A stretch of 64,000 nucleotides of DNA, from the NCBI GenBank assembly GCA_022264855.1, contig JABYQU010000080.1:35168-99167 (forward strand). The letters run 5' to 3'. The translations under genes were made by a program, and so were the position numbers. This DNA is from Lenzites betulinus (Eukaryota; Basidiomycota; Agaricomycetes; Polyporales; Polyporaceae). The notes under the pieces are model-generated. The model worked only from the letters and a program-made list of their open reading frames with translations. It did not search any database and had not been told where the DNA came from. Of this stretch, positions 56,544 through 64,000 are shown piece after piece (position 1 is the first letter of the stretch; every line of letters starts with the position of its first letter).

Positions 56544-57058
56544 ATGTATTCTGTACTGAGTGCTAGGCAATGTACTTGTAGTTTGGCTATTATGAGACAG
56601 ACTGGACACAGGGAATATTTCCGCATTTTTAGTGATTTTATAGTGCCAAAAGTCATGTGACCTTGGTCTGCCAGACCTGGATCACATGACTTATTTCCTT
56701 TTTTGAACACATCCCAAAAAGGCAAAAAATCACGTGACCCAGGTCTGGCAGACCAAGATCACATGACTTTTTCCCTTATTGGGACATGTAAAAGGTTTTC
56801 CTGATCCTGCTGTCTGTTTGACCAAGTAGAACAGCCCACTGAGCTACCCATATACCTGACACTCACCTGTCACCCTGTGACCTGCTTTGACTGCCAGTCA
56901 AAGAGTGTCACGTCACCAGGTCACTGCAAGTCACAGCAATAGCATTATAAACTTGTGATTCAAAAAACTCCGCACCTAGATGAGCTTATAACATGCAACC
57001 AAGTGATATAAGTAGCTGGCTTATGGGACTACAATCTGTGATTACTAGTGAAGCTGTG
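56544..57058. repeat. Repeat block downstream of the helicase, same palindrome families
   Basis: Contains two 37-bp GGTCTGSCAGACC palindromes (56653-56689, 56730-56766) and one TTTGACTGCCAGTCAAAG (56886-56903), matching the families upstream of the gene. A reverse AAAAATGCG lies at 56622-56630. The stretch AAAAAACTCCGCACCTAG (56962-56979) followed by AACCAAGTG and GGACTACAAT resembles 50591-50680, so the gene is flanked by degenerate direct repeats. Confidence 0.7.
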
Positions 57059-57815
57059 CAGATTCAAAAAATGCGAACCAAAGTATCAATACAGAGTATA
57101 AGTCAGGTTATAAGGCAACTAGTAATATGTTACCTGCCACCTACTAGAATGAGCATGCCCAGAAGCCCAAAAATGCGAAGCAAAGTCTTATTGCATAGTG
57201 TGAGCTAGCTACTAGTGCATATCACTAATATCAACAGCCCACTAAGCCAAAAATGCGACCCAAGTGTGCTACTACAAGTCAGCCCAAGCCAGTCCAGTCA
57301 CTATATCTGTGAGCCAAGTAAGCCAAAAATGCGAACTAGTATACAACTATGACTGCTACTAGACCTCACCTAACCAACTATCAGAATATTAATAACAGTC
57401 AGAACACCAAAAATGCGACACAAGTGTACTCCTACAACCTGGTGCTAGTATACTTCACTACCAGTGCCAGTCAGTAAGCCAAAAATGCGAACCAGACTAC
57501 AACTATGACCACCACTTGAGCTACCCCAGTGAACACCAAGTAATCATGTCACCCCAAACACAAAAAATGCGCCACACTAGTCAGACTACTAGCAACTTGT
57601 GTACTCAAGTAAGCACTACTAGTGAAGTAAGCCAAAAATGCGAAGTCAAGCAGCACTAGCAACTAGTGTCAACCCAGTGTGAGATGCAACAAGTGAGTGA
57701 ACACACTACAAGCAACCACTGCCAAGCACACTAGCAGCTCAGACTACAAGTGACTACTAACACAGTACTAACCAGTAACAAGTAAGACTACTAAGTGTCA
57801 AAAAATGCGACCACT
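57059..57815. repeat. Phased array of AAAAATGCG in unrelated spacers
   Basis: Nine copies of AAAAATGCG, mostly preceded by CC and followed by A, lie at 57066, 57169, 57249, 57325, 57409, 57481, 57562, 57634 and 57800. Steps are 103, 80, 76, 84, 72, 81, 72 and 166. Spacers are CTA/AGT-rich but do not align with each other. No coding capacity. Confidence 0.85.
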
Positions 57816-58184
57816 TATGGTGTTCCCAGTAAGTAAGTGAGTGTAAGGGACAAGTAAGCTGTGGGTAAGGAGTGTCAGAGGGTACTAGGGTAAGTGAGTG
57901 TAAGTAAGCTTAGGTGTTAAGGGAGTAGTAGGTGTGTAGTAGGGCTAAGCTTAGGGTTAGGGTTATGAGGACATGCCAGGGGTCACAGGGGTCAGATTAT
58001 GGGCCAAACCTAACCCCACGGTGCGCACTGTTAGGGTTAGCACTTGCCTTATTGGGACATCAGTCATAAAATATATTTCGCTACAAGTTAGGTATAGCAG
58101 ATAATATTTGCGTATCATATGACAAGGGGTGTCTCCCGGAGGCTCTGCTAGTATGTAGTACATAGCTTCATACGCACCGTGTGT
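57816..58184. other. GTAAGT-rich stretch with interstitial telomere repeats
   Basis: A purine-rich run of GTAAGTGAGTGTAAG words (57830-57950) leads into TTAGGGTTAGGGTTA (57951-57965). Then come AACCTAACCCC, a single GTGCGCAC (58021-58028) and TTAGGGTTAG (58031-58040). No gene. Confidence 0.6.
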
Positions 58185-58745
58185 GTACTTGGAGCAGGTG
58201 TGTGTATAGAGCATGTCTCCTGGAAACACCCCCTGTGCACGTGTACACACCGTACGTGGCACTCGGAGCAGGTGTGTATATGGAGCATGTCTCCCGGAAA
58301 CACCCCGTGCTCACACACCGGCATAATGCTCTGAGCAGGTGTGTGTGCAGGGGTGCTTCCCGGAAACACCCCCTGTGCACGTGTACACACTGTACGTAGC
58401 ACTCGGAGCAGGTGTGTATACAGAGCATGTCTCCCGGAAACACCCCGTGCTCACACACCGGCATAATGCTCTGAGCAGGTGTGTGTGCAGGGGTGCTTCC
58501 CGGAAACACCCCCTGTGCACGTGTACACACTGTACGTAGCACTCGGAGCAGGTGTGTATACAGAGCATGTCTCCCGGAAACACCCCGTGCTCACACACCG
58601 GCATAATGCTCTGAGCAGGTGTGTGTGCAGGGGTGCTTCCCGGAAACACCCCCTGTGCACGTGTACACACCATACAAAACTGCCTAATGCTCTGAGCAGG
58701 TGCGTGTGCAGGGGTGCTTCCCGGAAGCACCCCCTGGTCATGTAT
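58185..58745. repeat. Tandem array, 140-bp unit of two related halves
   Basis: The unit carries CTCGGAGCAGGTGTGTATA...GCATGTCTCCCGGAAACACC and CTCTGAGCAGGTGTGTGTGC...GTGCTTCCCGGAAACACCCC. Copies starting near 58394 and 58534 are almost identical and outer ones are degenerate. Every half has a CTCCCGGAAAC or TTCCCGGAAAC core, related to the CTCCGGGAGAC core of the 60.5-62.2 kb array. Frames across it are repeat read-through. Confidence 0.85.
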
Positions 58746-58826
58746 TTGTACTGTGCTCTGAGCGGGGTGTCAGTGTTAAGTTATATGTAAGCAGCCTATG
58801 TCTCAGTTATGCTCTATTAGAGATTT

Positions 58827-60126
58827 CTATAAATTGTATACAACCCAAGTTAAACTATTATATATCATTTCCACAAATAGGGCATTCATAAATGTCCTCG
58901 GTTTCCAACCCTGCAACATAGCCAATGCCTCCTGCGGCATCAGCCCAATATCCTTTGCCACACCAATATTCTCCAGAAGGTACTCTTGAACGTCATTGGG
59001 GCAGCCGTTCTGAGCATCTTCTTCGCGAATCTTGCTGACAATGAGCTCGAATGAGAGCACGTAGTTGAGGCCTGGCATCCCACGCTGGATGGGAAGTGTG
59101 CTGAGCTGCTGCCAAAGCAACCAGTCGAATGGCCCATATTGGACACGGTTTCCGCATCGCATTTGAACGGCCTCCTCGACTGTTTGGGGCTGAAGAGGAC
59201 GGGTATCGCGAGGGAGGGGGAGGGAGACCTCGACAGCATTGGAGCGCTCGCAGCAGGTGGTATGGAGCCACTTGTTGCACCGAAAGCACCACCGAAGTAT
59301 GTCACCCTCAGCTCCCATGGCCGGTAGGCTATACTGGCCATCACAGGTTTCGGTGCACATGCTGAACACACAGCTCTAAAGTCAATACATATTAGAAATA
59401 GATTTGAGCAAATACGGGGGGAAAGAACTCACGAGTGGCAGCTCATAGCGCTCAAGGGTGGGGTTGTTCATGTTGAAGCTGCGTATGAGAGTCTTGTCAC
59501 CCTGGCGAAAAAGGGTGACTGCATTGATCACTGGGAAGGAGATGGCAGTGGGGGTCATATTGATGACCCGCTCGAGCGAATGGATGCGTTCGACGAATGT
59601 GTATGTGTCGTGGGACAGCGATACGAGCTCGTTCTCCCCCTGGGACACAATAAAGTCCCGCCCGACTTGGTTGGCCATCTCATCAGGGGTAAGCTCCCCA
59701 TAGGAGAAGTACCAGTGGAGCTTGACAAGCTATGTGAAGTGTAATGTGAGAGATAGCATATTACATGTTGTATATGTACTTACCGAACCCAGTTCAGGAT
59801 GCTTGCACAATGCAGCAATGCGTGCATACATCTTGCGGTCGAACTTGATTGCATCGTCACGTCCCGACCCGTCAGGGTAAATGGAGACACTGCAAGCAAA
59901 CTGTTAGCGTCTGTGCACAAATGACAGGCAGAGCCATACTAATCACGACATTTGATGTAGAAGCTTTCACCAGGTTCTGGGCGACGGCCTAATAATTCAA
60001 CTTAGAAAATACACCAGCACACGGGCGGGATGAACACTTACACAACAGGCCCTGCACGACTTCACCAGCACGGAACACATCGCTCCACTCTGTGGCAGAG
60101 CGAGGGACAGGTGGAAGGGTAGGCAT
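58827..60126 (-). CDS. BAH-PHD-type chromatin reader, copy B (3' frameshift)
   Basis: Exons complement(58827..59375, 59433..59729, 59784..59889, 59940..59988, 60042..60126) mirror copy A in sizes (85, 49, 106, 297 nt) and splice phases, and the protein is nearly identical through the BAH part and the WCFRCNKWLHTTC zinc motif. One base is missing where copy A reads AAGCCTGAGG (here AAACCGAGG, about 58900). The frame therefore leaves the last 14 codons and runs to a stop at 58827. The lost end would have held the final C-x2-C zinc pair, so the PHD-like fold is probably broken unless this base is an assembly error. It is divergent from SNF2 copy B at 63 kb. Confidence 0.75.
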
Positions 60127-60176
60127 GGCTAAAGGGGAAAACTGGCAAGGGGAAGAGGGGGAAGCCAAGGCCAAAC

Positions 60177-60193
60177 AGCTCACATTATATAGT
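60177..60193 (-). promoter_or_regulatory. Conserved TATA region of BAH-PHD copy B
   Basis: AGCTCACATTATATAGT lies 51-67 bp upstream of the start codon, as in copy A. A perfect palindrome GTGATCATGATCAC follows at about 60242-60255; copy A has related GATCA-rich DNA at the equivalent place. Confidence 0.55.
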
Positions 60194-60479
60194 GAAAATC
60201 CAGTGGCTATCAGATGATCGGGATCACTGATGGTATCGTGTGGTGATCATGATCACTAAAACTCTCATGTGGTCCCTGATATCTATATATCACAATCACA
60301 GCACAGATATTTATGAAAATCAGCAGATACCTATGTCTCATAAATAACATTTATATCAAGTTACATAATTAAATATACAGCCACGCCTGTCGGCACGCAC
60401 ATGCTGGAACTATGAGGGTTGGCCTAAACTAGTGCATAACGATTACTCCCACTTAATTAATCATAGTCAGCAGAGCAAC

Positions 60480-62160
60480 AGGGACTACCACGCATATGAG
60501 CATGAACACTATGTCTCCGGGAGACACATGCGAAGCCCCACCAGAGTTTCCCATGGTGCTCGATGACTGGGCCGTGTCTCCGGGACATATGTCCGTTCAT
60601 GAGGGCACCACACTCATGAGATGGAGTCGCTGCGGTCCGAGGACACATGTGCATCCAGGAAACATGCCCGCGACGGCCAGAGAGCGGTCGCGAGATCGCG
60701 CATGTGTTGCGCCGTTCAAGTTCGAGGAAACAAAGCGCAGGCGTGTCTTCGGGAGACACGCGGGCGCGAAGGTGCAACAGTGCCCGCGAGACCACGCACT
60801 CGTCGCGCCCTCGAGATCGTTCCCGCGAACGCAAACGGCGCGATGCGACGCGGGAACGATCTCGAGGGTGTGTCTCCGGGAGAAATGCGGGCGCAAGGGC
60901 CAGACATCGCGCACGTGTCGCGTCGTTCGCGTTTGCGGGAATGATGCGCAGCCATGTCTCCTGGAGACACGCGCGCGCGAGGGAGGGAGAGAGCCTGCGA
61001 GGAGATCGCGCCCGTGTCGCGCCGTTCGCGTTCGCAGGAATGATCTCGAGGGCGTGTCTCCGGGAGACACGCGCGTGCGAGGGCCAGAGAGCGCCCGCGA
61101 GATTGCGCACGCGTCGCGACGTTTGCGTTCGCAGGCACGACGGGTTGGCGTGTCTCCGGGAGACGCGCGCGCGAGAGGGAGAGAGAGCCCGCGAGGAGAT
61201 CGCGCCCGCGTCGCGCCGTTCGCGTTCGCGGGAACGATCTCGAGGGCGTGTCTCCGGGAGACACGCGCGCGCAAGGGCCAGAGAGCGCGCACTCGAGATC
61301 GCGCGCGCGTGGCGACGTTCTCGTTCGCGGGAACGATGGGCTGGCGTGTCTCCGGGAGACACGCGCGCGAGGGAGGAGAGAGAGCCCGCGAGGAGATCGC
61401 GCCCGCGTCGCGCCGTTCGCGTTCGCGGGAACGATCTCGAGGGCGTGTCTCCGGGAGACACGCGCGCGCAAGGGCCAGAGAGCGCGCACTCGAGATCGCG
61501 CGCGCGTGGCGACGTTCTCGTTCGCGGAACGATGCGCAGCCGTGTCTCCGGGAGACACGCCTGGGCATGGGCCTGAGAGTGCCCGCGAGAGCGCGTCGCG
61601 TCCTTGGAGTGCGCCGGTCTGTAGGGGATGTGAGCTTATAGATATGGAATTTCATCCTTCGCACGTTGGCGTGCCTCCGGGAGACACGCCGACGTGCTAG
61701 TCACTCCGGCGCCTACCCTCGCGAGATGGGGGCTTGGACACGGGCGCCGTCACAGCCGTCTTGCGAGTCTGTACACAACACAGATATACGGTACTACTAT
61801 ATTATTTGGAGTGCTTGATATGGCGCTACAGCCGGGAATACAGAAGAAGCTACTACATCGTATCAAGGCGCTCGTTAGTCCGTTATGAAGTCACATCTAG
61901 GAGGTGCTTGTATTAGCGATCAACGCTCACGCAGGTAATAACGGCCGTCTCACCCGGTAGCGATGGGCGTACCGCGAAAGCGAGCGATCACGGCAAGGCT
62001 GAGCGCGTGCGAGGGGTTCCGGGAGACACGCATGCGCACAACCGCCGCGCACAGTATTTGACGGCCGCGGGCAGGTCGTCCCGGAGACATGGATAGCGAC
62101 GAGACTGGACAAGGTCGTGGGGCGCGGTGATGTGCGGGGAGGGCTTCCCGGAGACAGCGA
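60480..62160. repeat. Hairpin array: GTGTCTC-CGG-GAGACAC about every 98 bp
   Basis: Copies lie at 61054, 61150 (one change), 61248, 61346, 61445 and 61542, 96-99 bp apart. Looser ones occur at 60511, 60574, 60743, 60870, 60954, 61671, 62015, 62085 and 62145. In the regular part two spacer types alternate (GAGAGAGCCCGCGAGGAGAT... and CCAGAGAGCGC...CTCGAGATCG), giving a dimer of about 197 bp. The array lies between the BAH-PHD B and SNF2 B starts. Long frames on both strands (60457-61664) are repeat read-through. Confidence 0.9.
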
Positions 62161-63057
62161 CGAGGACCAGACTGGTCAGTGTCAGCAACATCAAACAGGC
62201 GGATGGTGGACATACCCGAGGACGGCGGACCAGGACGAGATGCCTTGCCATTATTCGCGATGGTACACTCAGAGTTCCACGGGCGTTGCTTACCGTTCGC
62301 GAATGCTCCGGAGGATGATCGCGATACAAACTGCGTCGGCACTGGGGTTAGTTGCGCACGAAACATAGGTTAGTTGGTGAATCGTCGTACCGTTCGTTGC
62401 CCTCCTCCCATCCCTACACGCACCAAAGTTCCGCGCACAGCGCCGGTGCCCAATTCGCTCGAAGGGTAAGTTAGAGCTCTAGCAAGATTAGGATGACGAT
62501 AAACACGAGTGAGTAGACGTGAACAGATAAACGAGCGTCCAACGTTAAGAGTGCAAAGGTGCCTGGTGAGAGAGAGCTTGGCATCAGGAGCCGCGAGATT
62601 AGAGATTAGAGTTAGGGTTGGAACTCCGCGCCTGGACCGGCTAGTTGACTGGTTAGTCGTCGTCCGCTTATGGCAATCGTAGTTATTCGCGCGTGCAACT
62701 GAAATCAACGCCCATTCACGCCGAAAACCTGCACCTCCCAACGCATTGACGCGAGCTCACAATATCTAAGATGATTATCGCGACGCTGAAACATGCGCTA
62801 CCCTCACGTCGGACGACTTATCGGCGGATGGTGGCGGTAGATCGATCGGTCCTTCGGGCGCAGGGATGGCGGAGGAGCGGGATGCTGACTGGTATGGAGA
62901 ATTGTACACGCGCGAATGAGTCCCATTATCTAACAATTCTCTAGCGGTCCAATAGTACTTCCGGTATACTGCTGGACTTATAAAACATGGCCACAAGGTG
63001 CGCAGGATCCCCCCGCTCCTCGAAACCCGTTCCCTGCGTCTAACAGCTACACTCAGA
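62161..63057. promoter_or_regulatory. Upstream region of SNF2 copy B
   Basis: No gene is supported. Contains GAGTTAGGGTTGG near 62608 and ordinary mixed sequence; the SNF2 B promoter should lie in the last few hundred bp. A TATA-like ttataaaaca lies near 62977-62986. Confidence 0.4.
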
Positions 63058-64000
63058 ATGCCTACCGACCAGTATTTCGAGGCTTTCCTGCATATGGCGG
63101 CCTCGACCGATACATCCATGCCCGCGCCATTCTGCTGGCCTGAATGGCGCGAATGCATAGCCGATACCGTACCCCCTTGGGCCCTCTCGGCCACCCCGTT
63201 GAACAGCGGCATGAGCCAGGATGTAATCGACAAAATAAAGGCCTTCGCACAGGGTTACTACGCGCTCTCCTCGGCCAAGGACCGCACCGCCTACTGTCAG
63301 CGTCGTGGTGCTCATAACAACCTCGCCGGTCGCGACGCGTTCATACGATACCTCGCTGACAAGTGGTCCGAGTGGGGAATCAACGAAACTGTCGACACAT
63401 TGCTCAAGGACCACGATATCGACGTTTTTACTATGGCTGAACCTGGGATGGAAAAGGTACGTGCTGGATTCCTTGGCTATCAGGCATCACTCAAGCCCCC
63501 GCAGCTCTACCCTCTAGACCTCTCGCCCGCCGTCGCGCTCTACCGCGAACTCGCGGTGAGGTTCTTCGGAGACGACGCCTATCAGAACAGTCTCATGGTA
63601 AAGGAGCCAGCTACGCGTTTTGTCCGCACCCTGTGTGCCGGGTACTGGAAGAGGATGCGCAACAAACTCACCCGCGAGCGCGCGGCCCTTAGGAAAGCGG
63701 AACAAACGGTAGAACGGGAGCGCAGCTGTAAGTGCATGCGTCATGGCGGAAATGCGCGCATACTGATATATCTAAAGCTTTCGAATCGCTGCCCCGTCCT
63801 ACGGCATCGGCCGGAATGCGGTACATTCGCGCCCTCGAAACTTGGCTCAATCGCTTGAGCCGGTGGAAGGTCGATCACCTCGGGACAAACACAGCCACGC
63901 CAAGGAAATATTGGAGGGCATACGTGACCAACTGCAAGGCATGCCCACCACCGCGTCGAAGAGTGAGTTCGCGAGTTTGCATCACAATCTAAACACATCG
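63058..64000 (+). CDS. SNF2-family ATPase paralog (copy B), N-terminal part, runs off the right edge
   Basis: Exons 63058-63456, 63505-63727 and 63778-63962 follow in phase, and a donor GTGAGT opens the next intron at 63963. The N-terminus aligns with copy A over more than 110 residues: PAPFCWPEWRECIADTVPPW against PAPFCWAEWQAHVTSDVPPW, the SATPxNxGM step, AGRDAF/AGRDAI, and VFTMAEPGM/VYTLASPDM at the same first splice site. Identity is only moderate, so the two SNF2 genes are older paralogs than the BAH-PHD copies. The ATPase motifs would lie beyond the window; the family call rests on the paralogy. I start at ATG 63058; an upstream in-frame start at 62998 is possible. Confidence 0.75.

Noticed and set aside
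57066..57809. CRISPR-like look: short repeat with unique spacers
   Set aside because: The repeat is only 9-12 bp, spacing varies from 72 to 103 bp, there is no cas gene and the context is a fungal nuclear genome.
60457..61664. 334- to 381-codon frames on both strands
   Set aside because: They read through the hairpin array; the encoded repeats (VSPGDT, SRRHA) only mirror the 98-bp unit.

Overview
The window looks like nuclear DNA of a filamentous basidiomycete, most likely an Agaricomycete of the wood-decay type. Nearly all genes are cut by 45-60 nt GT-AG introns, with a few GC-AG introns. TTAGGG-type short repeats, F-box-like families, a long-form G-alpha and fungal LINE fragments all fit. 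No rRNA, tRNA, CRISPR or bacterial operon was seen.

Left part (1 to about 33 kb), mostly ordinary genes: a partial F-box gene (-, running off the left edge), an F-box/LRR-like gene (-), a 14-exon divergent G-alpha (+), a small unknown protein (+), an HNH-nuclease-family gene (-), a truncated kinase-like gene (+), mitochondrial Mn-SOD (+), and a 1516-aa Byr4-like protein (-). A mobile-element patch follows: LINE ORF1 (-) and a LINE reverse-transcriptase C-terminal remnant (+). About 6.5 kb of GC-rich DNA without a supportable gene comes next. Then a truncated second copy of the Byr4-like gene (-), PCNA (-) with a large acidic/basic insertion, and, divergent from PCNA, a gene for a disordered protein (+).

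Right part (33-64 kb), repeat-rich and subtelomere-like. Repeat blocks, a 276-bp direct repeat and a 3.5-kb modular satellite lead into a BAH-PHD gene (-) divergent from a SNF2-family ATPase gene (+). A RecQ-like, telomere-linked-helicase-type gene (+) with four single-base frameshifts follows. Then come two more arrays, a second BAH-PHD copy (-), a hairpin array and the start of a second SNF2 paralog (+, running off the right edge). The order is therefore [BAH-PHD | SNF2] - helicase - [BAH-PHD | SNF2].

The most unusual signals are non-coding. A 17-bp bipartite site (GTGCGCAC-N-GTGCGCAC) recurs eight times in unrelated contexts, four of them about 100 bp apart inside a 716-nt intron. A 17-bp hairpin recurs every 96-99 bp between the second BAH-PHD and SNF2 genes. 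A 9-bp motif (AAAAATGCG) recurs about every 79 bp in otherwise unrelated DNA. Repeat blocks with the same framework carry a different short motif, swapped throughout each block. Two palindrome families flank the helicase gene on both sides. These point to sequence-specific chromatin or recombination factors acting in this region; that functional reading is inference. All coordinates and splice sites were read by eye.
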